From Brachypodius melanocephalos (taxonomy: Eukaryota; Chordata; Aves; Passeriformes; Pycnonotidae), in the NCBI GenBank assembly GCA_013398615.1, contig VZSR01001854.1:8879053-8943052 (forward strand): 64,000 bases of DNA. Direction: 5' to 3'. A program made the translations under genes and the position numbers. Shown one piece after another: positions 1-12,113 of this stretch (its first letter is position 1; each line of letters starts with the position of its first letter). The notes beneath the pieces are model-generated. The model was not told where the DNA came from and did no database searches. It was given only the letters and a program-made list of their open reading frames with translations.

Positions 1-267
1 AGAGTGGTTCCAAAGAATGCCTTGGGAACTGCAACTACACAACCAAAACATTTTCTCCATGGTCAAGTGCAATGGCAGCACAGAAAGTAATGAGGGCATC
101 TTTGTTTCTAAGGGAAGAGTATATGCTGACAAAAGAGTATAAAAACAATAGGAAAGAAGTAACAGCTCAGTGTGACCTGTTTTCCAAGCAGAATGTTATG
201 GAATATTTTAGAGCCTAACACACGGTCTATTTATACCCTAAAAGCATAAGCATTAAAAGAGCACACA

Positions 268-269
<2 letters not shown>

Positions 270-336
<67 letters not shown>
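270..336. repeat. 67-nt homopolymeric A run, U67 in the FHOD3 transcript
   Basis: Positions 270-336 are uninterrupted A. In transcript orientation this is a U run beginning about 30 nt after the exon C donor and directly following the CU repeat. Length may be polymorphic or affected by assembly error. It does not look like a retrocopy tail, because nothing recognisable precedes it on the plus strand. Confidence 0.9.
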
Positions 337-339
<3 letters not shown>

Positions 340-351
340 AGAGAGAGAGAA
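337..351 (-). repeat. (GA)7 repeat, (CU)n in the FHOD3 transcript, next to the exon C donor
   Basis: Seven GA units lie 11-25 nt inside the intron after the exon C donor. In the FHOD3 pre-mRNA they read as CUCUCU, a known type of binding sequence for polypyrimidine-tract-binding proteins. A regulatory role is inference from position only. Confidence 0.85.
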
Positions 352-366
352 TTTTGGGAGTCTTAC

Positions 367-461
367 CTTTGAGCCAATAAGTGTGTACAGCCATTGGATG
401 GTTTCATTATGATTTATCACTCCATTCATGCCATCAACATAAAGCATTATCTGGCCCAAAG
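367..461 (-). CDS. FHOD3: FHOD3 exon C (95 nt), FH3/armadillo domain
   Basis: The exon is read on the minus strand. The acceptor is a long T run followed by GCAATAG, and the donor is AAG|GTAAGA, close to the ideal consensus. It begins with CT, completing the Ala codon from exon B, then encodes 31 codons starting LGQIMLYVDGMNGVINHNET and ending WLYTLIGSK in phase 0. The Asn-His-Asn-Glu-Thr segment favours FHOD3 over FHOD1, where the corresponding residues differ. The segment continues the armadillo-type FH3 domain. The next exon, expected to start Phe-Arg-Leu-Val-Val-Lys in the family, lies below position 1. The oddity is in the flanks: a GA repeat and a 67-nt A run sit just past the donor (CU repeat and U run in the transcript), and a 15-nt T run sits at the acceptor. 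Confidence 0.96.
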
Positions 462-1048
462 CTATTGCAAAAAAAAAAAAAAAGAGAGAAAATATAATCA
501 GAGCTGGTGAACACTTTTTATAATTGTAAGCATTCTCTAAGCAGGGTTTACCCGAGGTGTGGGGAACTCAACTAATGAAAGAGACACTGGGCAACATTGT
601 GCTGGATGAAATCCTGACTTAATCTGAAAATATCAGTGTGAATTTCATCCAGAGACAAGTCCAAACAGTTGTTCCGTCCTAGAAGATGCCATATTTTATG
701 CTCTCAGAATCTGCAAACAGTACTCTGGACACTGCTCACTGTCACAATGGCTCCTTCAGCTACAGCGCTTTCTAGATCGTGAGCCAAGACTTCCACTGTT
801 TGTTTCAGCACCATATATAATGTTTGGAATTAGTATATTTGGACTGACAGTTTCAGTGAATTCCAGTGATATGAAATTAAAGTGGGGTAATTAGCATCAA
901 TAGGGACATCAATTATTCACTACTGCGCAATGCTCTCTTGAAAATAAATTTTACATTTTCATGACAAAAGATGAAAACCAGAGCATGGTTATAACAAAGA
1001 AGCATCTTTATTAATTTATCCTAAAGCTTTTACAACAGCATTACAAAA

Positions 1049-1108
1049 TATACTTCATAATGAAATACTTCATAACAGTAATAACAGTAAAATACTTCAT
1101 AACAGTAA
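1049..1108. repeat. Short tandem duplication, about 25-27-nt unit
   Basis: The unit ATACTTCATAACAGTAATAA is repeated almost twice (1065-1089 and 1091-1108), and a half unit (ATACTTCATAAT) precedes it at 1049-1060. It looks like a local slippage or duplication event. No function is evident. Confidence 0.8.
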
Positions 1109-4100
1109 TTCCATAGTTTGCAATCCTGATAATATGAGACTTCTGAGAGACAACAGCTATTAAATCTTTTCTGACTGATAAGGATGGACATTTTTTGTAA
1201 GGATTATGAAAAGTGAATTAGCACAATTCATCTATCATCTTCAAAAGTTTCCACTGTTAGATCTTCTGCTTTATAGCAGGAGATCAAAGCACAGTGGGAT
1301 GAAAAAGAAATCACTGATATAACATCTTTTAGCACAGCCTGTTGGCATAACAACTCAATTATTTAATGCACAGCCTGATCAATCTCCAGTACACTGCTTT
1401 ATGGGGGGAAAAAGGAAAAAAAAAAAACAAAACACCCACAGGGTGAGGAAAATTATGACACGATTAATCTTCCAAACACATTCTGAAGGTTTACTAACTT
1501 TTGCACAGGTTGTGCACAGTGCAGCGTCCTTCACCTTGAGGGCAGATTTTCAAAGACATGAATGCTAGGCAAGCGTTTAGGTATCTCTATAGTCAAATAG
1601 CCAACAGTTATTTTCACACTGTCTCCTTCTTTTTCCTTTGGTTTAGTTGATCAATTTACAGTTAAAAACCTGAGGTACTATTTTTACATATATTCTTTAT
1701 CTAATCTGTCACACAAAGCTAGAAGGAAAGCCACTCTCAAAGAATGCCACACAATCAATGAAGACTGAGAAAAAGCAAGCAAGAGAGCTCTGGCACAGAG
1801 ATAAAACACAGGCAGGCATTGCCACTGGGGTATGCCAGGCACTCTCTGCTCCGCCTCTCCAGGAAGCAATCAGTCACCATCCTCTGAAGACATTTCTCTC
1901 AGGTGAGTAAAATCAGGTGGGAGGGACACAGGCCCAAGTGTTATGGTAAAATAAAAGATGTAAGTCAGCCAGTAAAAAGAGATACGAATTACACTGCCTG
2001 AATAAATGGCTGCTTTGAAGCATTTCATTGCAGGTAGAGGAAATGCTACTATCCCAGCAGTAATCAGAGAAAGTTCTTAATTCTTGTTTTTACTTCCTTT
2101 CAATGCTAAAAAGATTTGGCACTGAATCAGGATGAGATTCAGTCGTGATAAGGTCAACAAATCCATTTTTTTCCCCCTTGCAAATTCTTTGGTTGGGGGT
2201 GAAAGGCTTTGAATTCGAAACAAATGTGAAACAAATTTTACTCTTGGAGCATGTTTTCCAAATTAACATGGAAATCAAAGACAGCAAAGTTTGCTTTAAA
2301 AAACATGTACACAATACAAAACTACTCCACTGCTTATACTTAAGACTAATTAGACAGGATGCCTAAGTGAGATCTGGCATGCATTTGTTTTCAGCCTCTT
2401 AGATGTGACTCTTCATAACAGCAATATGTTAAGGCATCTTAGTAGACCTTAGAAAGAAGCCAAAAAATGTTTTATGGATTCTTGAAAATACAAGAAAAAA
2501 CCCCACTCCCACTGGTGCTTGAACTAGTGGCCAGTAAGTTTCACAGGACAAAGAATTAAACGCAACACCACGAAATGACCAAGATGAAAACAGTTGTGTC
2601 CACATCCAAGTCACATCTCCAGTAGTTATCCGCCACACATGAAGCTCTCAGCTACTGCCAAATCTTGGTGTGGACCTTCATACTGCTCTTTCCTGTCTTC
2701 AGGGGTCAGAAAAATGAGACAAGATGGGTACGGATGAGGAGAAATCTGTTTTCATTAAGAGGTAGAGTAACATAGGGAGACTCTGTCAGCTTTGCACAAA
2801 GCTGATGCCTCACAAATTCTTAGGAAAAGAAGGCCACAAGAAGACCTTAAAGAAGGAGAATGATGGTTTTCATATCCCATCAAGTGTCTGTACTGAGGAA
2901 GAAAATGTTTTTTCTTTACCATAATCACACTACACAGCCAAAATGGAAGTCATCACCAAAAACATCAGTGTGGGAGCAGGCTAGTGGACTGGAGTTCCTT
3001 GGGCCCTCCCAGGCCTTAGGTCTGGCTGAATAAGACACAGCAGTTTGGCACTAAATGGAGACTGACAGGAGACATTTTACATTCTTTGAAGCTTTTCTAC
3101 CCAACTGCTATCTCACCTCCCACGACTGTGCTCTGCTGAAATGGCTGTGGCTGAAGCACAAGCTCCACACATCCAGCATGCCCACACATCCACCACCACC
3201 ATCCAAACACTCTGCCAAGGGAGGGCAGCCTCATCTGCAAGGCAGTTCAGAAGGCCAGTCTGGGCCAAAATAATTTAAATTCACATTTGTATGTGCCTTT
3301 AACCAAACTTTTGTTTTTCTTTACCAAAAAGTGAGGAGGCTATTTAATCCATTTAATCTTATCCCTCAGCTAACTGGAATTCTTTTTGGAAGTATATCAA
3401 CAACCTACTTGTATTAGGAAAGTTTGCTTTTGTGCAACAAGGGGCTGAGAGAGGGGAGTTTAAATACAAAGCAGACCTAATTTGGAATTTCTTTGTTCCC
3501 ACTACCCTTGTCAAACCCTTAATCTTATGTGAAAGTAGTGTGTGACTCTACCCATAGCTATTTTCAAGTGGAAAATTGCTGGATTTCTTAGGAAAGGCTT
3601 AGGCTAGAAAGGACAGACCAAGCAGAAAGCTCAGAGATTTCTGTGAAATAAGCAGTTTAAGAAAGCCCCTAAAAACTTGCCAGTATTGGCACTGATACTC
3701 TCCTGGGATATAAAGTTAACAGGACCAAAGAGGAAAAGCTCTAGCACAAAACATCATCACAATGAACATCACTTTAAGTTAAAGTCTGTTGTTCCCACCC
3801 AGATTGGAAAAAAGTTTCAAAGCTGCTCCTTGCCCACACATGCACCTGTTTCTCTAGTCTGCTCTGCTTCCATTTTACCACAAGACTGACTTGGAGAAAA
3901 CAAAATCACTGAATGAGCAGAAGACTGATTTCCTTACAATTTCCAATGCGTCAAAGCCCTGCTCATCATGTCAAGAATTACAGCAGGGATGCATCTTGTG
4001 ATTGCATTTGTTTCCATCAGAATAGGCAATTGTACACCATGAAGCAGGCCAAAGACAGACCTTGTCCCTGCAGGTTTCAGCTTCCAAGGAAGCTTCTGGC

Positions 4101-5890
4101 CCAAGTTCATCAGGCAGTTCACACCCAGCAGCTGTGGTGCACATCATATGCTGTGTACGACTGCGGGTGTGCACAACAGACAGAACGGTGATGAAACTAA
4201 TGGGGAAGAACCAGCTGCTAAAATACATCTTTTCATTGCTAGCCAAAATCTTATCATCATCAATGAGGAATCAAGGGTCTGTGTGATTGCATTCATTCCA
4301 TTTGAAAACTGATTGCTAATTTGGGTATGCTATCCTGGGCACCAAAAAGGGATACTCCATCAAAGCAAACACCCTGATGAAGAAAAACTCTGTCTATGTC
4401 TAGTGAGGGATCCCAGGAAGGAGACAATACAGTTACCAAATGTACTACTACAAAGCAGTAGGTGAGAATTCTGAAGAAAACAACAAAACAACCCACTTCA
4501 AACTTCTTTCCTGGTGTTTCCTCATTAGAGAGAGGCAAGATCCCAGCTACCAAGTGGGATCATCTTGAACACAAAATCTCCAACTCAGCTCAGCCCTCAT
4601 ATGCTGGATATAGCATATCTGCTTGTAGCACCTTCCCAACATGCTTGCATGCACACCTTCAGATCAGAGCTTATTGTCTGCATAATATCCAAGGATATTT
4701 AATTTCCCTGATGAGAAATCATTATTAAATACAACTTCTGTACCATCCAGCTACTTAAAAATTAGCAAAATCACAGCAGAGCTCCTTCTTCTAAGAGGTG
4801 ACATCAGACAAAACAGATGACCTGGACTCTGTTCTTTTAAATCTCAACTCTTTTCTTAATTTTGAATTTTTGCCCTCTGTTCATTTGTTCTTTCTATTAT
4901 AACACACATCATGGTTGAAACAGACCAAGGAATTAATTTTCAGAACTCCCATATTAACTACAGGCTGAACTTCTATTAAACAAGGACTGAATTATCTCAG
5001 AAAAATCACATTGCAGAACTAATGCTGTGAACCAAAGCTGCAAAAACAGTCCTGAACAGATGTCAATGCATTAAGTTGCTATTATACTTCAGAAGATCTT
5101 ATGCTGGTCAACACTAAACGATTTTAAAGTCTAACTTTTAGTCTTATGCACTTTGGAAACTTCTGCAAGCTCATTTTAGACCTAAAGTATTATTCAAAGT
5201 TCAAATCTTTTGCAGAGACAGTGGGTTTCCAGATCAAACCCAATCTTCATTTTTACCTCCATCTACTTTACAAAAAATAGAGACACAAGTCCACCACCCC
5301 AGAAACATTCTACAGAAGAGTTTTCTCCTCTCTGTATTTTCCTCTAGTGTTTTTGTCTTTAAAACAGGACACAGCAAAGTCAAAGGGGACACAGCACCTT
5401 TAATCAGCTGGCATGTTTCATTAAAAGCTGATCTCCTCTATGCAAACCATGAAACACCTGTGGCGGTGCACAGTCCCCACCAGAGCCAAAGCAGCTCCTC
5501 TTCCAGTACTTCTTTTATGCTATTTAAAAAAATTTGAGTGCAAAGAAAGAATGGACCCTCACTTGACTCAGTAGTTCAACTACTGAAAGCCATTTTATAC
5601 AAACTAAAACTTGGCTTACATACAAGCATTATAAAAGATTTGCATGATTTGTCATAATTGTTTAAATCATTATTTTATGTTGCAGCACTCAAGCTTTAAA
5701 TGCACTATGTTCTAACATGTTTTACCAGATTAATAGCACAGCAATGTAAAGTAAACTGGGTACAGCTTATATAGCAACAGGTAAAAACATTTCCTCATGA
5801 AGAAGAAATATGTAATTAAAATACCTTATTAATAAGTGAGCAAGTATAGCTGAGAATTGGATTGCTATTTTGCAAGCTGACTAAAAGCAT

Positions 5891-5997
5891 GGAAGAATGA
5901 AAAAAAGAAAGAAAGAAACAAGACAAAAGGAACAATTAAGGAAAGAAGAAGATGGGAAAAAGGGAAAAAAGACAAAAGAAAAGAAGAAAATGAAAGG
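5891..5997. repeat. Purine-rich (GAAA-type) tract
   Basis: About 107 nt are almost entirely A and G, with repeated GAAA and GAAG units and very few C or T. In the FHOD3 transcript it is a CU-rich tract. Such tracts commonly expand in introns and can form unusual DNA structures; no function is shown here. Confidence 0.8.
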
Positions 5998-6557
5998 TTG
6001 ACTAGATGGTTTAAAAGATGCTTATTCATCCTCATTGCTTCAAGAAGCAAAACGTATTTGGAAAGAGATGTGTGGTAGCCCATAGTTGAGATAACAACAT
6101 ATGCAGATATAAAGCTGAATTAAGGCAGCTGCTTCTTAATGGAGTTAATACTGGCTGTAATACTGAATAATCTTCATCCAATATATACACTAACTTACAT
6201 ATTTTTCTTAAAAATTGAGATTTTTTTGAGTTTTAAAGCATTTTACAAGGAGACTTCTTCATTGACCCTCAGAAGTTAAATTCTGAGGGAGCAGGACAGG
6301 ATGATGAGATTGCCAGATTTTCTTGTGAAGGTGACCTTTTCTGCAAAAGCATCAAACAGAGCAGGACACTGCCCATGCAAATACTGAAGACTTATCCCCA
6401 GTGGACTTACCTCATCTCCCAGCTAGGGGCTCTTGCACTGAGTACTGATGCTGCAGCCAGCGAGAAGTGGTTTTGTTTTAGGGCAGAAAATAGGGTCTGT
6501 TTCAGGATCAGGTATCTCTTCTTATCTTTAAATGTATTTTAAATTTTTCATACTAGA

Positions 6558-6850
6558 TTTGTCATGCTAGAGGCTGCCTAGCCCAACCCGTTGCTCAAAC
6601 TAGGGAGATCCAGAGCAGGTTGTGCATGACTCTGTACATTTGGGTGTCGAATATAGCTCCAGGTAGCTGCTCAGCCTCTCTGGGAAACCTGTGCCAGTGC
6701 TCAGGCACCCTCAAAGGATTTTTTTATTATTTTTTAAAGTTTAAATCAAATTTCCTGTATTTCAGCTAGTGCCCATGGCAGGCCTTTTGTCCTTTTATTG
6801 TGCACCTCTGAAGTCTGGCTCTGTTTTTACTCTCCCAATCATTTATTCAG
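6558..6850 (-). mobile_element. CR1 LINE fragment, antisense on the plus strand
   Basis: The stretch resembles the complement of the avian CR1 3' region. It contains recognisable landmarks such as CTAGCCCAACC, GAGCAGGTTG, CCTCTCTGGGAAACCTG and CCAGTGCTCAGGCACCCTC, followed by the degenerate CTTCCTGTGTTTCAG-like part. It is well diverged, so an old insertion. Its orientation is the same as FHOD3. The borders are approximate and no intact reading frame remains. Confidence 0.85.
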
Positions 6851-7981
6851 CCCCTTTCATAACACTGAAATTGAATTAAACTGAATTTAAACTGAAGATT
6901 AATATACAGTCAAAAAACCAAAAACTACACATTAAGCTAGAAGTCTCAAAGAAAAAAAACCAAACCTTCAATTTAGGATTAAACTAGGGAAATTTAGTGA
7001 GTTCCCAAGTTAAGAAGTGATACCTTAGCCCTTCTATTTGGGAGCTGATTGAGTAATTTAGTCTGGCAATGTGCTAGATGTGATGGATTTCAAGGCCTTT
7101 CTCTCTCCATTAATCATCATGAACATAAGCCTTCTGTCTGTGTAAACAATACTAATCCTGACTTTGAAGGTACAAAGAGGGAAACACAAACCAACCTTTG
7201 CAGAATGGAAAAGATAATTTCTGCAGCTCCCTTTCTCGAGCTCCTCAGACACCTATTTACCCTGCACAAAGAAAGGTCCTGCAGGTGCAAGCTGTCTTTT
7301 ATCAATCATTATCAATTACATACAGCACATCAGTTTGGAATTCCACCATCTGCTTTACATGCTGAAAACCTAAGCTTTGAGAATGAACTCAGCTTTTAGA
7401 CTGGGAAACACCGTAGAGTCAGAAGTGGGTTTGGAAGAAAATACAACCAGGACTCAGCCTCAGCAAAAAACACAGGTTATTTTTGATTGTTGGACTCTGT
7501 GTTGTTGTACCTGGGGCAAAGAAAAGTAAGAGGGAATACACAGATATATATTTTTTTTTCCTATTATACATCAGCAGGATTTTTGCTGACTGCAAGTAGG
7601 CTCTTTTGCCAGTGAGTATGGAAAAAAGAACACTGTCTTGGGAGTCCTGCCTTCTCTGGCAAGTAAAGAAGTGTGGCACAGTTGGGCTGTTTAACAATTG
7701 GACTGACACTAGAACAGAAAAAGGACGTGTGGTAGGGTAAAGGTGTTCACATACTGAACATTTTTAGTCATCAACAGTGTTCCTTTTTAGTACAACTCTA
7801 AACCTTCCAAAACGAAACCTGTGGTTTTGAAGTGAGAAACTGATAAATTCTCATTTACAGCTTTTCCCCCTGGTTCTCTTTGGGGGGGTAAGCCGCATTT
7901 CCTAATATTTATTTTTTTCCTAAAAATAAAGAAGATTCTCAGGGAAGCAAAAGGGGGAAAAGCAACAATTCTGAACATTAT

Positions 7982-8113
7982 TGTATTCCTCTTATTACAG
8001 GAATATCTTACTACATTCCTATAATTTAATTATTTATAACATTCATATTTCCATACAATTCTTATTAGAGGAATATATTATTGTATTGTATTCTTCTTAT
8101 TAAAGGAATAGAA
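7982..8113. repeat. Degenerate AT-rich direct repeat cluster
   Basis: Three related copies of a TTCTTATTA-AGGAATA-like unit occur (7982-8008, about 8057-8078 and 8086-8111), separated by AT-rich sequence. It appears to be a decayed local tandem array. It matches no element family I recognise. Confidence 0.55.
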
Positions 8114-11100
8114 GAATAAAAAACAAGATAAACAACAGTGCCAGTTAAAATTTCAAACACTGCCCAGCTCCATCAGCACAGTCTTTGTAAAGCATAACAT
8201 CGATCAATGATTTCTTGCTGTCATGAGGTAACAAGTTGATGCTATCATGAGAGCTAGTGTTTCCCGAGATAGAAGTTCTTAGTTTTCTAAGCTCAGCTTC
8301 ATTCTTGGAGGTCCAGGTAAACATGGGCTCAGTTTGGCATCCTGGGATAACAGCACTGCAAAGAGTACGGTAGCTAAAAACGTTTAAATCAGTGTTTGGC
8401 AGAGAGGCTTGCAGAGAGTTGCAATGATTTCCAGGGGCATGTAAATTTACCTCTGCTACTCCCATGCCATCAGCCAGTCTCCAAAATCCATGTACTGTGG
8501 CATTCACTCAATAAGCCTGGACCTCTAAAAATTATTTAAACTATGTTCCTGAAGAACAGAAAAGCAGCGAAAGAAGAATTAATGAAAAGCACTGAAAACA
8601 GAAATCCTACCCCTGGTGTTTTACATCACTTCTCACAGAGGGTTTTGCAGGAAACAAAGCATGCTACCAAAAGTGATCCGCAGGAAGCCATCCAATTTTC
8701 AGGTAAATTCAAACACTGTTTATTTTAGCCATTAGCTAGAAGGTATGTTTGAGGAATACCAGGGAAGAGATGCACTGAGAATAAAAATACAAGTAGACTT
8801 CTCCTGCTATTTACTTCAACATAAAGCTGTTTTCTTAATGCTCACATAGTTCCTTCACCTGGAGATGTATTCCAAACACAGTTCCCTTTTCTTCCAGTGT
8901 GAGGTATCACATGTGAAAAGTACAATAAAAAAAAGATTATTTTAAGAAGCACTACAAAATGCTTTACATAGAATCACTTTTGTCATTTCTTGTTGCTTAA
9001 GTGACAACAGGTACACGATTTTAGACGAGTCCAAAAGTTTCTCTAAAGGGATACATTGGCTTTCATCATCTCAGCAGACAGGAATGCAACAAGTGAACAC
9101 ACAGCACACATGTATTAAGATCATTCCAGGGCGCTTGAGTAGTGTTTGAAATGTTAGTGTCAAAAAAAAGGTAAAGAAGCACTGTTTTTTAAAATTATGC
9201 TTTTTAATATAAACTTGAGATTTCCTCAGTGCTTTTATCATCTTGAAAACAACTGATTTAAAGAGCACTGTAGAGCAGCACAGAAAGTCACATTTTTTCT
9301 TAACTGTATCCCAGACCAACCAAAATCCATAAATAAAAGTTTCCTCCCCTGCTCAAGAAGGATTGACTCAAGGGCAGAAATCAATAAGATAAATAAGAAC
9401 TCACTATGCTTTAAATTCAGCAGCTAAATTAAAATAGTTCCTAAGCAAAGAGGGAGAAGAAAATGTCTGTTCAAAGCAAAGACAAGACTAGAAGTAAAGC
9501 TTTCCCACAGCATCCCAGTCTCCTCAGCATACTGTGTTTGCTAAGAATGAATCTAACCAAACAGCCTGAAAATATAAGCTGCTTGAATCAAGAAAGATCT
9601 CTTTTATCTACTGAGGGATAGATCCCAACATCCAATGGTTTTATGAAAGAGAATGAATCTGACACTTTTTATTAATTCACGTGTCTTAAAACCCATACTG
9701 AGTGTATCTTTCTAATTTTCTTTATTGTAATTATACCATGACAGATGCTGAAACTAAATTCCTTATATACTTTTCAGATATTTATTGCTCTTCAGCATGC
9801 TCAGCCTGTCTCTAAAGTTTCAGATAGACTCCACCCTGCAGTAATGTGCATGCCATTAAAGAATTCACTTTCATCTCTTAAATTTATGCTTGTTAGGGCA
9901 AATTAATGAAAGACTCTATTCTTTAAGTACTGGCTAAACAAAGCCAAAGTCAGCACTAGAAAGTAAACCAATACAACACTTCATTAAATGTGCTTTTTAT
10001 TTCTTTTTGTTTCAAGTATGTCTGCTGCTATGTGAAATTTAGGGTTATACAGTCTCCTTTCAGATCTCACAGTAAAGAATGCGCTCAAGCCACAAGTTCA
10101 TATCTCCCATTTGAAGTGGACTTCCCACGAGAAAGGTGCAGGGAAGAGACATAATTACAAATCCCTTTAAGTACAGAGCTCACACTCTTCCAAAATATTG
10201 ACTGAAAATGCTGTTTTGTGTCTCTGCTCATTCATGTCAGATAATGAGCAAGGATTCCTTCCAAATTAACTGTAATTCTCTTCTAATCCCTCTATTCTTT
10301 TTTTCCCCCCTTCAGCACGGTGATAGTGAGAACTCCTTTGAATTCTGAATCCCACCTTATTACAGCAATTCTTAAAGAGAAACATAATGAAATCATCAGT
10401 GTCCTGCTCAGACTTTTCTCCTCTCTGACTCAATAGGTGGACAGCTTAGCAAAATGTACACCGGTCCTGGTTTTTTGCCTTCTCAAAATTCACAGTTGAC
10501 ATATACAAAAAATTTCTAAATTCTAATTTCTGATTGACAGAAAGACAGAATAGAGAATCTCTGCTTTTAACTTGATTTTCTTAGCATATAAAAACATTAA
10601 TGAAATGGATTCAAGAACAAAAAGAAAATATTTGGGCGCATAAGCTTTGTTTGACCAAAGAATTTAAGGTCTGCCATCAGTAACTAGTTGTCATTGCCTG
10701 TCTCTGGCAGGCAGAGACAATCATGTAATGGCTCAATATGAAGATGAAGGCTTTATTAATTTCATATTTATCAGTAATCCTGTAAAAGAGAAATGCAGTT
10801 GTACAATCATATTTTACTTACAGAGAATATTTTTGGGTGACTTTATTCCTTTTGCTGATTATTCTATGATTCAGTGATCACAGTATTATTGGTAATCCTT
10901 ACATGACCAAGCATGTTTCTATGACTTACTATTGGTCAGGTTCCGCTTAGCAGGAGTTACACAGGAGTGTATGGTTATAGGATCCCAGGATAACAACACT
11001 GAAGAAGATGGTGCAGAGACAATTTGGAGACAGGAGTGTTTTACAGCGAGCTCTGCTCTATGACCAACAACATCAGGCTCCACATGGAAGCAGCTAAATT

Positions 11101-12054
11101 ACTTCCAGACCCAAACCAGTCCTGGAAGTATCACGGACACTCCTGCACAACACTTCTCCACTAAGTGATGTGGACTGAACCCAAACCATGTGTGCATAAC
11201 TGGCATAGAAGGCTATGTATCTATGGAATAATTAGTCCGCAAACAAGACAAATCCGTCATGGGCAATTAGCTGTTTCTGGGTACTTAGAAAGAAAGTTAA
11301 AAGAACATTAGGTACACAAAATTCAAGCACTTGAAACTTCAAGAAATGCCAGATTCCTGCAGAAAACTTTTTTCAGCCTACTCTGTGCACAAACTTAACT
11401 ATGTCAAAATCAATTTCAAGAAACATTATTCCTGAGCTTTGGAGTACTTCCTCATTCAAAGCAAGTGCTGGAAAGTCCTGTCTAGAAAGCACTCTCTCTC
11501 ACTGTGTGGTCCTTGGAATTTTTTAGTGCAAATCTGCTGTGAAGACAGAATATTTCATTTCCTGCAGGAAGATGTTCATCAATACAGTGAGTGCTTCATG
11601 AGTCGGAATACTTTTTTCTGCATAGCACATTGATGAGGTAAAGAAACTATTCTCTTCTGCAGAGAAGTTGGGGCTTCCACTAGCTCTGGATATCACATCT
11701 GAGACACCTGACAATCTGATTTGTATTTGAGAATACTTTTGGTATAAAAGTACTTCAAGTTTAGGTTCAGCTCTGTGCAGTATGGTCTCAGATTGTCCCC
11801 CCCACCCACAAGAAGACATTAAACACACCTTGACAGGGAACATAAAGATACTTTCTGACAAGCTGAACTGAAATTACTTGCCTAGCAAGTACAATACAAA
11901 CACTTTGGCAGAGGTTCACTTAAGACCTCTTCTCCCCTATGTCAGGAACTTTAAAATGTGTAGTACCCTTTTCTCTCCTTGAACTTTGAGGACTGGCAGC
12001 CTTATTTCCAATGTCTGGAAAACTTTGCTTTATAAACATTCTAATCCCTTAAAG

Positions 12055-12113
12055 AGCTGGACTCAATGATCCTTTCAGGTCCCTTCCAACTCAGAATATT
12101 CTGTGATCTGCTT
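12055..12113 (+). mobile_element. CR1 LINE 3' terminus, short
   Basis: About 60 nt match the sense 3' end of avian CR1: CTGGACTCAATGATCCTTTC followed by AGGTCCCTTCCAACTCAGAA and TATTCTGTGAT. Only this tail survives, as expected for the strongly 5'-truncated insertions CR1 makes. It lies opposite in orientation to FHOD3. Confidence 0.88.

Larger units (their letters stand above)
1..366 (-). other. FHOD3: Start of the intron downstream of FHOD3 exon C
   Basis: Intronic sequence directly after the exon C donor (GTAAG, 362-366). Apart from the GA repeat and long A run listed separately, it is unremarkable AT-rich DNA. No gene or further exon is seen. The intron continues beyond the left edge of the window. 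Confidence 0.85.

Noticed and set aside
8145..8507. 120-codon minus-strand open frame on the FHOD3 strand
   Set aside because: Checked as a possible alternative exon. The translation has no formin similarity and no convincing paired splice sites.
10697..10718. Inverted repeat TGTCTCTG / CAGAGACA
   Set aside because: Eight-bp arms only; expected by chance.
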